From Burkholderiales bacterium RIFCSPHIGHO2_01_FULL_63_240 (GTDB lineage Bacteria > Pseudomonadota > Gammaproteobacteria > Burkholderiales > Burkholderiaceae_C), in contig MERU01000006.1 of assembly GCA_001770725.1 (NCBI GenBank), positions 124,001 through 188,000 on the forward strand: DNA of 64,000 nucleotides. The letters are read 5' to 3'. The notes beneath the pieces were generated by a model. It was not told the origin of the DNA. It worked only from the letters and a program-made list of their open reading frames with translations, and made no database searches. A program made the translations under genes and the position numbers. Positions 44,126 through 53,630 of this stretch are shown one piece after another; within the stretch, counting starts at the first letter, position 1, and each line of letters begins with the position of its first letter.

Positions 44126-44131
44126 AGTATA
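44126..44131 (-). promoter_or_regulatory. -10 element of the dusB-fis operon
   Basis: TATACT on the minus strand, about 80 bp before the dusB start. The -35 region is weak. Confidence 0.45.
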
Positions 44132-44259
44132 GCCCCGGGGTGGGCGCCTGGGTAGGCCCCAGGCGGGCATTTTTTGGGGATGGACCCGCGGCCGATGGTC
44201 TTTTGGCATGCGCAAAACCCTCTGCTCGCGGTGGGTCGTTGCGAGGTCGGATCGGGTAA

Positions 44260-44280
44260 GTGTAACCATTGCAGTTACAC
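44260..44280. promoter_or_regulatory. Palindrome upstream of the OmpW gene
   Basis: GTGTAAC at 44260-44266 and GTTACAC at 44274-44280 form a perfect 7-7-7 inverted repeat about 50 bp before the start codon. This is a plausible operator for a regulator not encoded here. A partial TGCAAT repeat follows. Confidence 0.55.
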
Positions 44281-44331
44281 TGCAATCGTTACGCGCTGGT
44301 GCGTCACCTGATTTTCCTTGTCATTCCCACC

Positions 44332-45135
44332 ATGTCTGCCCGCTTCACCCTGATCGCCTCCCTGGCCGCCGCCGCGCTCGGCGCTTCTTCGGCCGCCCAA
44401 GCCCAGTACACCATCAAGCTCGGTGGTGCCTACATCGAACCGCACGCCACCAGCGAATCGCTGCGCGGCGGTGTGGCCGTGCCCTCGCCTCTGCGTGGGG
44501 CGTTCCAGCTTCAGGACGGCGTGGCGTTCCAAGTGCAACCCCAGGGCACCGCGATTTTTGCCATCGAGCGCGCCCTGACCGATCGCTGGAGCGTGGAGTT
44601 CGTGTTGGGCAACCCGCCCAAGCACGACGTGAAACTGAAGGTGAACAACCCACAGATCGATGCAACCGGGGTGACCTTGCCGAACGGCACCACCAGCACG
44701 ACGCTTCAGAACAACGCCTCCGGCGTGCTGCGTCAGAAGCTCGAAAACCAGAACGGCAAGGTCGTCGCCACCGTGCGCCAGTGGGCCCCCACGGTGTTCT
44801 TCAATTACAAGTTCTTCGAGCCTTCGTCGGCGGTGCGCCCGTTCATCGGCATCGGCATCAACGTGACGCGCTTCAAGGCCCGCACCACCGCCGCAGGCGA
44901 CACCTTGTACGCCGATGGCGCCAAGCCCGAAATCAGCCTGTCCGACTCGATCGGCCCGGCCGCGCAGGTGGGCGTGTCGTACAAGCTGGACCAGAACTGG
45001 TCGCTCAACGCCAGCGTGGCCACCGCCCGTGTGGACAACAAGCTGACCATCCGGACCGCGTCCGGCCTGCGCCAGGAATCGTCCTTCCGCTTCAACCCGA
45101 CGGTCTACACCGCCACGGTCGGCTACAGCTTCTGA
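44332..45135 (+). CDS. ompW: OmpW-family outer-membrane protein
   Basis: A 267-residue small beta-barrel. A signal peptide (about 1-24, ending SSAAQAQ) is followed by YTIKLGGAYIEPHA, WSVEFVLGNPPKHDVKL, the AVRPFIGIGINVTRF strand and VGVSYKLDQNWSLNASV; the protein ends with YSF, the terminal aromatic expected of barrels. OmpW proteins allow passage of small hydrophobic molecules. It is somewhat longer than E. coli OmpW through an insertion around residues 100-130. Divergent from dusB. Confidence 0.88.
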   Translation: MSARFTLIASLAAAALGASSAAQAQYTIKLGGAYIEPHATSESLRGGVAVPSPLRGAFQLQDGVAFQVQPQGTAIFAIERALTDRWSVEFVLGNPPKHDVKLKVNNPQIDATGVTLPNGTTSTTLQNNASGVLRQKLENQNGKVVATVRQWAPTVFFNYKFFEPSSAVRPFIGIGINVTRFKARTTAAGDTLYADGAKPEISLSDSIGPAAQVGVSYKLDQNWSLNASVATARVDNKLTIRTASGLRQESSFRFNPTVYTATVGYSF

Positions 45136-45191
45136 ACGGCTGATCGGCCCCGCGGCGCGTGAAGGGCGTCGCAGCCCCCACAATCGGCGCC

Positions 45192-45707
45192 ATGGACGTC
45201 GATTGGATGGCGGGCGTGCATGCCCTTCTCGGTTGGCTGGCCCTGCCCAAGGTGGGGCTGGGAGCGGTCTTCATCGTGTCGCTGGTGTCGGCGACGCTGC
45301 TGCCCATGGGCTCCGAGCCCGCGGTGTTCGGCCTGGTGACGCTGCGGCCCGACCTGTTCTGGCCGGCCGTGCTGGTGGCCACCGCGGGCAACACGGTGGG
45401 CGGCGGCATCAGCTGGTGGATGGGCTATGGCGCCCATTCGGCATCCAACCGCATCCGCCACACCCGTCGGGAAGACGAGGCGCCACCGCCCGAGCACGCC
45501 ACCCGCGCCGACCAGCGCGCGATGAACTGGCTGCGCCGCTTCGGGGCCAAGGCCTGCCTGCTGTCGTGGCTGCCCGTCGTGGGCGACCCGCTGTGCGCGG
45601 TGGCCGGCTGGCTGCGACTGCCGTTCTGGCCATGCCTGTTCTACATGGCCATCGGCAAGTTCGCCCGTTACGTGACGATGACGGCGTTCCTCGTCTGGGT
45701 CACCTGA
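45192..45707 (+). CDS. YqaA-family (SNARE-associated/DedA-like) inner-membrane protein
   Basis: A 171-residue membrane protein with helices LGAVFIVSLVSATLLPMGSEPAVFGLV, VLVATAGNTVGGGISWWMGYG and the re-entrant AKACLLSWLPVVGDPLCAVAGWLRLPFWPCLFYMAIGKFARY. This is the YqaA branch of the DedA/VTT superfamily. The function is not established. It starts 56 bp after the OmpW gene and converges with the CusF-like gene. Confidence 0.85.
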   Translation: MDVDWMAGVHALLGWLALPKVGLGAVFIVSLVSATLLPMGSEPAVFGLVTLRPDLFWPAVLVATAGNTVGGGISWWMGYGAHSASNRIRHTRREDEAPPPEHATRADQRAMNWLRRFGAKACLLSWLPVVGDPLCAVAGWLRLPFWPCLFYMAIGKFARYVTMTAFLVWVT

Positions 45708-45711
45708 TCGA

Positions 45712-46014
45712 TCACTTGACCACGGTGATGGCCGTGACCGTGAACTGACCGTTGACCTTGGCGGCGTCGAACTTGACCTTGTCGCCGACCTGAAGGGTCT
45801 GCAACCACTTGGGGTCGGCCACGCGGAAGGCCATCTTCATGGGGGGCATGTCGATGCTCTTGATCTCGCCATGTCGCAGCGTGACCTTGCCGGCTTCGAC
45901 GTCGATCTTCTCGACGGTGCCGTCGACGGTCTGGGCGGTGGCAGACAGGCTCAGCAGCAGGCCGGCGGCCAGGGCAGCGAGGTGCTTGAAGCGGTGTTGC
46001 AAAAAGGCATTCAT
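45712..46014 (-). CDS. CusF-like periplasmic copper-binding protein
   Basis: A 100-residue protein with a signal peptide (about 1-27, ending SATAQ) and a CusF-type OB fold: VDGTVEKIDVEAGKVTLRHGEIKSIDMPPMKMAFRVADPKWL. The His, the MPPMKM methionines and the Trp match the Cu(I)-binding features of CusF. It is the last gene of the copper operon, 42 bp after the multicopper oxidase. Confidence 0.9.
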   Translation of the reverse strand: MNAFLQHRFKHLAALAAGLLLSLSATAQTVDGTVEKIDVEAGKVTLRHGEIKSIDMPPMKMAFRVADPKWLQTLQVGDKVKFDAAKVNGQFTVTAITVVK

Positions 46015-46056
46015 GAGGGGCTCCTTGTGTCGATGTGGGGCGCTGAGAGGGTGTCG

Positions 46057-47505
46057 TCAGTGCCCATGGTGGCCATGATGGCCGGGTTTGCGGACCTTCA
46101 ACTCGACCTCGTCACCACCAGGGTGGGCGTGGCCGGCGTGCGGTGAGGCGGGGGCGCGGGGGGCATCGGGCAAGGTTTCTCCTTCACCCATGAAACGCGC
46201 CACCGTGCCTTTGGGATGACGGTACCAGCCCGGGTCCTTGTGGCCATCGGGGTGAGAGGCCGGCGGCTGATCTTTGCGAACTTTCACCGTGGTGAACATG
46301 CCACCCATGCCGATCGGGCCGAAGGGGCCGGTGCCCGTCATCATCGGCAAGGTGTTGTCCGGCAGGTCCATCTCCATTTCGGCCATCTCGTGCATGCCCG
46401 TCTCGCCCATGGCCATGTAGCCGGGCACCAGGCGGTTGATCTCGCGGGCGAGGTCGTCCTGCTTGACGCCGATCAGGTTGGGCACGTCGTGGCCCATGGC
46501 GTTCATGGTGTGGTGGCTCTTGTGGCAATGGAAGGCCCAGTCGCCCAGCTCGTCGGCGACGAACTCGACCTGGCGCATCTGCCCGACGGCGATGTCGGTG
46601 GTGACCTCGGGCCAACGGGCCGACTTCGGAACCGGTCCGCCGTCCGTGCCGGTGACCTCGAACTCGTGGCCGTGGATGTGGATGGGGTGGTTGGTCATGG
46701 TGAGGTTGCCGATGCGCAGGCGCACGCGGTCGCCATGCCTGACGTTGATGCTGTCGATGCCCGGGAAGGCTCGGCTGTTCCACGTCCACAGGTTGAAGTC
46801 CAGCATCGTGTTGACCTTGGGGGTGCTGGCGCCGGGCTCAATGTCGTAGGCGTTGAGCAGGAAGCAGATGTCGCGGTCGACCTGGGCGATGTGCGGGTGC
46901 GGCTGCTTCGGGTGGGTCACCCAGAAGCCCATCATGCCCATGGCCATCTGCACCATCTCGTCGGCGTGTGGGTGGTACATGAAGGTGCCGGGGCGGCGTG
47001 CCACGAACTCGTAGACGCAGGTCTGGCCCACCGGGATGGCCGGCTGCGTGAGGCCCGAGACGCCGTCCATGCCATTGGGCAGGCGCTGGCCGTGCCAGTG
47101 CACGCTGGTGACCTCGGGCAGCTTGTTGGTGACGTAGATGCGCACGCGGTCGCCTTCGACGACCTCGATGGTGGGGCCGGGGCTTTGGCCGTTGTAGCCC
47201 CACAGGCGGGCCTTCATGCCGGGCGCGATCTCGCGCACCACGGGTTCGGCCACGAGGTGGAACTCCTTGACGCCGTCTTTCATGCGCCAGGGCAGGGTCC
47301 AGCCGTTGAGCGTGAGCACGGGGCGGTAGGGGCGGCCGTTGGGGGGCGCCAGGGGGGATTGGGTGTCGGGTGTGGTTTGGAGCACGGGCTCGGGCAGGCC
47401 CAGCAGGCTGCCCGGGCGCACGCGTTCGGCGCTGAGCGCTGCGTGGGTGGCGGAGAGCGCGGCACCGCCGAGGGCGCCGCGCAGGAAGAGTCGTCGGGTG
47501 CTCAT
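46057..47505 (-). CDS. Multicopper oxidase (copper-resistance type)
   Basis: A 482-residue periplasmic oxidase, probably converting Cu(I) to the less toxic Cu(II). The four copper motifs are present: [43 protein letters not shown] and [15 protein letters not shown]. The N-terminus [13 protein letters not shown] resembles a Tat signal. The C-terminal region is Met-rich ([19 protein letters not shown]) and ends with GHHGHHGH, which may bind extra copper. It overlaps nothing but follows the outer-membrane factor with 1 bp between. Confidence 0.9.
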   Translation of the reverse strand: MSTRRLFLRGALGGAALSATHAALSAERVRPGSLLGLPEPVLQTTPDTQSPLAPPNGRPYRPVLTLNGWTLPWRMKDGVKEFHLVAEPVVREIAPGMKARLWGYNGQSPGPTIEVVEGDRVRIYVTNKLPEVTSVHWHGQRLPNGMDGVSGLTQPAIPVGQTCVYEFVARRPGTFMYHPHADEMVQMAMGMMGFWVTHPKQPHPHIAQVDRDICFLLNAYDIEPGASTPKVNTMLDFNLWTWNSRAFPGIDSINVRHGDRVRLRIGNLTMTNHPIHIHGHEFEVTGTDGGPVPKSARWPEVTTDIAVGQMRQVEFVADELGDWAFHCHKSHHTMNAMGHDVPNLIGVKQDDLAREINRLVPGYMAMGETGMHEMAEMEMDLPDNTLPMMTGTGPFGPIGMGGMFTTVKVRKDQPPASHPDGHKDPGWYRHPKGTVARFMGEGETLPDAPRAPASPHAGHAHPGGDEVELKVRKPGHHGHHGH

Positions 47506-47506
47506 G

Positions 47507-48970
47507 TCAGTGGCTCGCTTCGGTGTTGGTGGGGGCGGAGGCGGCGGGGCGGGTGCTGCCCGTGTCGGGGCCGTCCAGGCCGTCGATGGCCGCGGTCAGT
47601 GCTGCGTCGGCCAGCCAGAAGTCGCGCTGAGCGTCGAGCGCGACCAGCACGCCGGAGACGTGCGAGCGCGCTTCGTCGATCAGCTCGAAGGGGCCGATGA
47701 GCATGCCGTTGTATTGCTTGAGCCGCTCTTCGAGCAGGCGCTTGCGCACCGGCCCCAGCACCTTGGCCGCCTGCTGTGCCGTGGCCAGCGTGGCCTGGTG
47801 ATCTGCGAAGCGTTCGCGCAGTTGCGACTCGGCGTTGAGGCCCACCTGCTGCCATTCGGCCAGCGCGGCCTGCTCGTCCAGGCGTGCGGCCTGGCGGCGT
47901 GTGGCCCCGAAGTCGATGGACACCAGCCGGATGCCCAGCTCAGGGCCCTGTTTCACGGGTGCTTCGTTGGAGGTGTCGCGCCGGTAGGCGGCTTCCAGGT
48001 CGATGACGCTGCGTGCCGCGCCATCGCGTCGGCTGGATTGGGTGGCCTGCCAGCGCGATTCGGCCAGGCGCAGGTCGAGCCGGCGTTGGCGGGCCGCGTC
48101 TTCGACGGCCTGGGCGGTCCAGGGCGATGTTTCGGGCACCGGCGGCAGCCGATCGGGCAGTTGCAGCCGGGCGGCTTCTGCGCGATCGAGGCCCAGCAGG
48201 CGCACCAAGGCTTCGCGGGCGGCGAGGGCCTGCCGCTGAGCCTGGGCCTGGGCCAGGCGGGCTTCGACTTCGGTGGCTTCGTGGCGGGCGGCCTGAGCGG
48301 CGCTGAAGTGTCCGGCCTGCTGCATGCGGCGGGCCAGCTCGCCAGCGGTGGTGCCGGCGCGCAGCACGTCGGCCTGATAGGCCAGCCGCTGCTGGGCCGA
48401 CACGGCCATCACCCATTGCGTGCGCACGTTCTGCACGTGCTGCAGCACCTCGCGGGCCAGGGCCTGTTGCTCGGCGTCGATGCGGCGCTCGGCGGCCTGG
48501 TGGCGCCAGGGCCAGCTCAGCAGGTCGAACAGGCCCAGGCTCCAGGTGCGGCCGATCTCGACCTCGTCGCCCTGGGTCAGGCGCTCGATCGAAAAGCCCA
48601 GGAAGCCGGGGCGGGCCTGGCTGCGCTCGCGCGCCGCCTGGGCTTCGCTGCGCGCGAGCAAGGCCACGAGGGCCGGGCTGCGTTGCAGCGACAGCGTCAC
48701 CGCCTGGTCCTGACCCAGCGGGCCGTCGGGCAGGGGGTGGGCCTGGCTGCGGGCCTGGTGGGCGTCGGCGCTGTCGGGCGCCGAGGCGGGCCAAGGCAGG
48801 GCGGGGGCCTCGCTCACGCGTGCCTTGAGCCAGGTGTTGGCGGGGTGGGGGTCTTGGGCGGTGGTGGTGGCGGCGCAGCCGGCCAGCGCGATCACGGGGA
48901 TCAGCGTCAGCCAGGGGCGGCGGCGCCAGCTTGGGGCGGCACGGGGCCGACCAGGGCGTGTTGGGGTCAT
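47507..48970 (-). CDS. TolC-family outer-membrane efflux factor (CzcC/CusC-like)
   Basis: A 487-residue outer-membrane channel. It has a lipoprotein-type signal ([14 protein letters not shown]) and long helical repeats rich in Ala, Gln and Arg (for example [31 protein letters not shown]) typical of the TolC alpha-barrel. It should carry metal ions out of the periplasm, but no RND pump or adaptor gene is present in the cluster. It lies between the CzcI-like gene and the multicopper oxidase. Confidence 0.88.
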   Translation of the reverse strand: MTPTRPGRPRAAPSWRRRPWLTLIPVIALAGCAATTTAQDPHPANTWLKARVSEAPALPWPASAPDSADAHQARSQAHPLPDGPLGQDQAVTLSLQRSPALVALLARSEAQAARERSQARPGFLGFSIERLTQGDEVEIGRTWSLGLFDLLSWPWRHQAAERRIDAEQQALAREVLQHVQNVRTQWVMAVSAQQRLAYQADVLRAGTTAGELARRMQQAGHFSAAQAARHEATEVEARLAQAQAQRQALAAREALVRLLGLDRAEAARLQLPDRLPPVPETSPWTAQAVEDAARQRRLDLRLAESRWQATQSSRRDGAARSVIDLEAAYRRDTSNEAPVKQGPELGIRLVSIDFGATRRQAARLDEQAALAEWQQVGLNAESQLRERFADHQATLATAQQAAKVLGPVRKRLLEERLKQYNGMLIGPFELIDEARSHVSGVLVALDAQRDFWLADAALTAAIDGLDGPDTGSTRPAASAPTNTEASH

Positions 48971-49063
48971 GGTGTGGGCGTCGCGCCAGGGGGCGACGGA
49001 TCTCGTGAACGGGCGTCTGCACGGCGAGCGCTGTCGCGGTGCAGGGAGGGGTTCAGGGAGAGA

Positions 49064-49471
49064 TCAGGCCCGAGGCGGTCGGAACAGGCCGTCGACCCCG
49101 TCGCGGCCATGCGCCACGCTCACGGCCCAGCTGGGCGGCGCCACCGGTGGCGCATCGTGAACCCAGGCCCAGCTCGGCGGCGCGATGACGCCAGCGTGGC
49201 ACAGGTCGCACAGCGAGCAGGTGTGGTCCTGGCCGAAGCCGTCTTCGGACGGGCTGGGGGTGGCGTCGGGGCTGCCGAGCTGCGCGTGGCAGGGGAGGGC
49301 GTCGGACCCTTCCGCGGCGGCTGCTGCAGGGGCGTGAGCCGAGTGGGTCATCACCTGGGCGGGGCCGCCCGATCCAGGCACCGCCACGGGCATGACCGCC
49401 CAGGCCCAGCCGCGCAAGGGCAGCAGGGCGATGAGCAGGGTCAGCAGCGTGAAGCGCCAGAATCGGGTCAT
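49064..49471 (-). CDS. CzcI/DUF2946-like small secreted protein
   Basis: A 135-residue protein with a signal peptide ([17 protein letters not shown]) and a short His/Cys segment, including THSAHAP, CHAQLG and [10 protein letters not shown]. Such proteins precede czcC- or cus-type genes and are probably metal-binding regulators or helpers. It is the first gene of the copper operon, 93 bp upstream of the efflux factor, and divergent from argB. The family assignment is by pattern and position. Confidence 0.65.
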   Translation of the reverse strand: MTRFWRFTLLTLLIALLPLRGWAWAVMPVAVPGSGGPAQVMTHSAHAPAAAAAEGSDALPCHAQLGSPDATPSPSEDGFGQDHTCSLCDLCHAGVIAPPSWAWVHDAPPVAPPSWAVSVAHGRDGVDGLFRPPRA

Positions 49472-49564
49472 GCGTTCAAGTGTAGCGCCTGCGCTTTTAG
49501 AATGCAGGCCGGCGCACCTGTCGCCGTCCCTCGCCTTTTCCCTGTATCAGCCAACCTGCCTGCC

Positions 49565-50482
49565 ATGCCCCACACCCCTGCTCCGGCCGATGCCGATCCC
49601 GTTGCCCACATCGCACCGCGTGACAAGGCGGAAATCCTGGCGCAGGCGCTGCCCTACATCCGGCGCTTTCACGGCAAGACCATCGTCATCAAGTACGGCG
49701 GCAACGCCATGACCGACCCCGAGCTGCAGGCCGACTTCGCCGAAGACGTGGTGCTGCTCAAGCTCGTGGGCCTGAACCCGGTCGTGGTGCACGGCGGCGG
49801 CCCCCAGATCGACGCGGCGCTGAACAAGATCGGCAAGAAGGGCCAGTTCATCCAGGGCATGCGCGTGACCGACGAAGAAACCATGGAAGTGGTGGAGTGG
49901 GTGCTCGCCGGTGAGGTGCAGCAGGACATCGTCGGCCTCATCAACGCCGCTGGCGGCAAGGCCGTGGGCCTGACCGGCCGGGACGGGGGCCTGATCCGCG
50001 CGCGCAAGCTCAAGCTGCTCGACCTGGCCGACCCCAGCAAGGAACACGACGTGGGCCAGGTCGGCGAGATCGAGTCCATCGACCCGAGCGTGGTCAAGGC
50101 CCTGCAGGACGACCAGTTCATCCCCGTCATCAGCCCGATCGGCTTTGGCTCGCGCAACGAGAGCTACAACATCAACGCCGACCTGGTGGCCTCCAAGCTG
50201 GCCCAGGTGCTCAACGCCGAGAAGCTGGTGCTGCTGACCAACATCAAGGGCGTGCTCGACAAGCAGGGCGCGCTGCTGACCGACCTGACGGCCCGCCAGA
50301 TCGACGAGCTGATCGAAGACGGCACCATCAGCGGCGGCATGATCCCCAAGATCGAAGGCGCCATCGACGCGGCCAAGAGTGGCGTCAACGCCGTGCACAT
50401 CGTCGATGGGCGCGTGCCGCACGCCATGCTGCTGGAGATCCTGACCGACCAGGCCTACGGCACCATGATCCGCAGCCACTGA
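49565..50482 (+). CDS. argB: N-acetylglutamate kinase
   Basis: A 305-residue kinase for the second step of arginine synthesis. [18 protein letters not shown] binds the phosphates, [11 protein letters not shown] binds substrate, and [16 protein letters not shown] and [27 protein letters not shown] are conserved. It is followed 7 bp later by a HAD phosphatase and then slmA, a common order in this group. Confidence 0.95.
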   Translation: MPHTPAPADADPVAHIAPRDKAEILAQALPYIRRFHGKTIVIKYGGNAMTDPELQADFAEDVVLLKLVGLNPVVVHGGGPQIDAALNKIGKKGQFIQGMRVTDEETMEVVEWVLAGEVQQDIVGLINAAGGKAVGLTGRDGGLIRARKLKLLDLADPSKEHDVGQVGEIESIDPSVVKALQDDQFIPVISPIGFGSRNESYNINADLVASKLAQVLNAEKLVLLTNIKGVLDKQGALLTDLTARQIDELIEDGTISGGMIPKIEGAIDAAKSGVNAVHIVDGRVPHAMLLEILTDQAYGTMIRSH

Positions 50483-50489
50483 CCCACGC

Positions 50490-51170
50490 ATGCCCCCGAT
50501 CTGGCTGTTCGACCTCGACAACACGCTGCACGACGCCAGCAAGGCCGTGTTCTGGCGCCTCAATGGCGCGATGACGGACTACATCGAGGCCGAACTGCGG
50601 CTCAGCCGCGAAGAGGCCGACGCCCTGCGGCTGCATTACTGGCGGCGTTACGGCGCCACGCTGCTGGGCCTGGAGCGGCACCACGGCATCCGCGCCGCGC
50701 ACTTCCTGGCGCAGACGCACACCCTGCCAGGCCTGGAGCGCGACCTGCACATGCCAGCCTCGCACCGCGCGGCGCTCAAGCGCCTGCGTGGCCGCAAGAT
50801 CCTGCTGACCAACGCACCGGCCGAGTACGCCAAGCGCGTGCTCACGGCGCTGGACCTGAGCGATTGCTTTGAAGCGGTGGTGTCCATCGAGGGCATGCGT
50901 GTGTTCGGCGAGCTGCGCCCCAAGCCCGATGCGCGCAGCCTGCGCGTGGTGCTGGCGCGCCTGAAGCTGCCTGCGCACCGCTGCGTGCTGGTCGAAGACA
51001 CCGTGGCCAACCTGCGCAGCGCGCGCCGCCTGCGCATGCGCACGGTGTGGATGCAGCACTACCTCAAAGACAACCCACATGGGCCGGAAGCCGGACTGGC
51101 CTTGCACGGCAAGCCCAGCTGGGTGTGTGCCAGAATCAGGTCACTGCGGTCGCTGCACGCCTGGACATGA
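50490..51170 (+). CDS. HAD-family pyrimidine 5'-nucleotidase (SDT1-like)
   Basis: A 226-residue phosphatase. The HAD motifs are FDLDNTLHD (motif I, residues 7-15), LLTNAP (motif II), KPDARS (motif III) and VLVEDTVANLRSARRLRMRTVW (motif IV). It resembles yeast SDT1-type pyrimidine nucleotidases. The stop overlaps the slmA start (ATGA at 51167-51170). Confidence 0.87.
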   Translation: MPPIWLFDLDNTLHDASKAVFWRLNGAMTDYIEAELRLSREEADALRLHYWRRYGATLLGLERHHGIRAAHFLAQTHTLPGLERDLHMPASHRAALKRLRGRKILLTNAPAEYAKRVLTALDLSDCFEAVVSIEGMRVFGELRPKPDARSLRVVLARLKLPAHRCVLVEDTVANLRSARRLRMRTVWMQHYLKDNPHGPEAGLALHGKPSWVCARIRSLRSLHAWT

Positions 51171-51811
51171 CAACACCACAAGCCCCGGAACCCGTTGTCG
51201 ACCCCGAGACCGCCGCAGCGGCTGCCAAGCGCACGCGCCCCAAGCCGGGCGAGCGTCGCATCCAGATCCTGCAGGCCCTGGCGGCCATGCTCGAGTCACC
51301 CGCCACCGAACGCGTCACCACCGCGGCCCTGGCCGCCAAGCTCGACGTCAGCGAAGCCGCGCTGTACCGCCACTTCGCCAGCAAGGCCCAGATGTTCGAG
51401 GGCCTCATCGGCTTCATCGAAGACAGCCTCTTCACGCTGGCCAACCAGGTCATCGAACGCGAGGCCGACCCCGCCTCGCAGATCGCCCGCATCGTCGCCG
51501 CGGTATTGCAGTTCGCCGAGAAGAACCCGGGCATGGGCCGGGTCATGGTGGGCGACGCGCTGGTGCATGAGCACGAACGCCTGCACGCGCGCATGAACCA
51601 GTTGTTCGACCGGCTGGAGTCGCTGCTGCGCCAGCCGGCCAGGGCGCTGGCCGAGGCGCGTGGCTCGCAGATGCCCACGGTCGATGCCCAGGCGCTGGCC
51701 TCGGCGGCCATCAGCCTGGTGCTGGGGCGGCTGCACCGCCATGCGCGCACGGGCTTTCAGCGCCAACCCACCGAGCACCTCGACGCGACCTTGCGCATCT
51801 TGCTGACCTGA
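51167..51811 (+). CDS. slmA: Nucleoid occlusion factor SlmA
   Basis: A 214-residue TetR-fold protein that blocks Z-ring assembly over the nucleoid. The HTH ERVTTAALAAKLDVSEAALYRHFASKAQMFEGLIGFIE (about 44-84) matches SlmA closely, as does the ADPASQIARIVAAVLQFAEKNPGM segment. The start at 51167 overlaps the upstream stop by 4 bp. Its position behind argB and the nucleotidase supports the call. Confidence 0.9.
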   Translation: MTTPQAPEPVVDPETAAAAAKRTRPKPGERRIQILQALAAMLESPATERVTTAALAAKLDVSEAALYRHFASKAQMFEGLIGFIEDSLFTLANQVIEREADPASQIARIVAAVLQFAEKNPGMGRVMVGDALVHEHERLHARMNQLFDRLESLLRQPARALAEARGSQMPTVDAQALASAAISLVLGRLHRHARTGFQRQPTEHLDATLRILLT

Positions 51812-51871
51812 TGGGCGCAGGTGCGATGCCGCAGCAAGGCCGATGCGCCGCGGTCCGTGCGCTGTGCGTGG

Positions 51872-52648
51872 TCAGCTGCGAGCGCGCCGACGGGCGGCAG
51901 CCAGGCCGCCACACACCATCAGCCCCGAGGCCATCAGGCCCCATGTCGTGGGCTCGGGCACCGGCGTGACCGCCAGGCCCTGGATGGCCAGCGCCGACGA
52001 GGTCGAGGTGTCGCCGCGATCGACCACCCCCAGGGCCAGCTCGATGTTGTTCAAGGCCAGCGAACCGGTGCCGGTGAAGGTGTGCGTGAACGTCATCCAG
52101 CCGCTGCCATGCTGGAACCCGGCCGATCCGGGTTGATCGGCGATGCTGGCCGATCCCAGCTCGATCAACTGACCACCGAGGGTGACGAAGGCCAGGTCGG
52201 GCAGGCCGGACAGCGGGTCTTCGTTGCTCAGCAATTGCCAGCGAAAGCTCAGCGTGTCGCCTGCGCTCACCCACAGCGTGCGCGAGATGACCGAGCCCTC
52301 TTGCGCCTGGTGCAGCACGCCGTCGATGGTGGTGTCGAGTGCGCCGATGGCCAGGCCGGCCAGCTCTTCCACGCCGCGCGGCTGTTGCGCTGCGATGGCG
52401 CCGCTGCCGACCACGGCCGAGGTGCCGGCGTCGTCCGTGGCATCGTAGGCGGTGGTCAGCAACAGGGTGTGCTCATCGAGGGCCGACACGTCACCCGCGG
52501 TGCTCCAGCCAGCGAAGGCCGGTGAGACCGGTTGCACGCCGATCAGCGTCGACTCCGTGGGGAGGCTGATGGTGACCGACGCTTGGGCGGTGGCCGACAG
52601 GGCGGCCCAGGTGGCCAGGGTGATGAGGGAAGTCGAGAGGCGAGGCAT
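51872..52648 (-). CDS. PEP-CTERM protein
   Basis: A 258-residue exported protein of unknown function. A signal peptide (about 1-23) is followed by a beta-rich domain with an adhesin/lectin-like look, and a C-terminal PEP-CTERM tag (VPEPTTWGLMASGLMVCGGL, then AARRRARS). An exosortase would process the tag; none is encoded in the window. The next gene upstream on the same strand is another PEP-CTERM protein. Confidence 0.85.
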   Translation of the reverse strand: MPRLSTSLITLATWAALSATAQASVTISLPTESTLIGVQPVSPAFAGWSTAGDVSALDEHTLLLTTAYDATDDAGTSAVVGSGAIAAQQPRGVEELAGLAIGALDTTIDGVLHQAQEGSVISRTLWVSAGDTLSFRWQLLSNEDPLSGLPDLAFVTLGGQLIELGSASIADQPGSAGFQHGSGWMTFTHTFTGTGSLALNNIELALGVVDRGDTSTSSALAIQGLAVTPVPEPTTWGLMASGLMVCGGLAAARRRARS

Positions 52649-52743
52649 GACGGTTTTCCTGCAAGGGGAAGCGGTGGTCGCAATCTAGGGCGGCGGCGTG
52701 ACAGGCGTGTCGTGCCGGGGTGGGGCCAGGCGATCTGATCGGA

Positions 52744-53595
52744 TCAGGCCAGCAGGCCGATGCGCTGACCACGGCGCCCGCGAGCCAGCAAGCCGGCGAC
52801 CAGCAGGCCGCCCAGGCCCAGGCCCCAGGACGCGGGTTCGGGCACGGCGGCCACGGTGAACTGGCCTTGCAGCATCACGTTGCTGGCGAATTCGGTGGTG
52901 CCGTCCAAGGTGACAGCCTGGGTCAGCAGGGCCGACTGGAAGGCGCTCAGCAGCACGGTGAATTCATCGCCCACCACACCGGCGAAGCTCAGGTTCACGC
53001 TCTCGCTGGCGCTGCCCGTTTGCAGGCCGAGGTGGCTGGCCACGGTGTCGCCGCCGCGCAGCACGTCCAGGCTCAAGGCCAGGTCGTGGGTGCCGGCAGC
53101 ACCATTCAAGAGGAAGTCGGCCAGGCCGCTGAAGCTCACCGTCACCGACTGGCCCAGGGTTTCGCCGGCATCGGCCACCACGCGCAGGGTCAGCCCGTCG
53201 AGCGACAGGCTCTGCGTGAGCTCGAACGCATCGATGTGGCCGCTGCCGCTGGCCTGCCAGAAGTGCGAGGCGTCCATCGTCAGCGAGGTGCTGGCGCCTG
53301 AGGCATCGATGGCCACCAGGTGGCTGTACCCATCGCTGACGCTGGCGCCTGCCTGGGTGCTGGGGTCGAAGGCCTGGAAGTCGCTGAGCAGCAGGGTGTC
53401 GGCGCCCGAGGCATCGAGCAGGCCACCCGTCGCGCTGCGCGATGCAACGACGCCATCGATGGTGGCCGACTGGGTCAGCACATCGACCGCGGTGCCGGTG
53501 GCGACGATCTGCAGGCGGGCGGCATGGGCGTTCGTGAGCGAGGCCAGGCCGAGCAGCGCAGCCAGCGCCAGCCCGTGTTGTTGGAAGCGGGTCAT
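52744..53595 (-). CDS. PEP-CTERM protein
   Basis: A 283-residue exported protein of unknown function with a signal peptide (about 1-25, ending NAHA), a Ser/Thr/Gly-rich beta domain, and a PEP-CTERM tag (VPEPASWGLGLGGLLVAGLL, then ARGRRGQR). It lies 35 bp downstream of the secreted 5'-nucleotidase gene on the same strand, so the two may be co-expressed. Confidence 0.85.
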   Translation of the reverse strand: MTRFQQHGLALAALLGLASLTNAHAARLQIVATGTAVDVLTQSATIDGVVASRSATGGLLDASGADTLLLSDFQAFDPSTQAGASVSDGYSHLVAIDASGASTSLTMDASHFWQASGSGHIDAFELTQSLSLDGLTLRVVADAGETLGQSVTVSFSGLADFLLNGAAGTHDLALSLDVLRGGDTVASHLGLQTGSASESVNLSFAGVVGDEFTVLLSAFQSALLTQAVTLDGTTEFASNVMLQGQFTVAAVPEPASWGLGLGGLLVAGLLARGRRGQRIGLLA

Positions 53596-53630
53596 GATGA
53601 ACTCCTTGTCATGCCATCGGCGTGGGGCGA

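Noticed and set aside
47339..50482. A 1047-codon open frame on the plus strand ending in argB
   Set aside because: Only the last 305 codons (argB) show family motifs; the rest is antisense to the copper operon.
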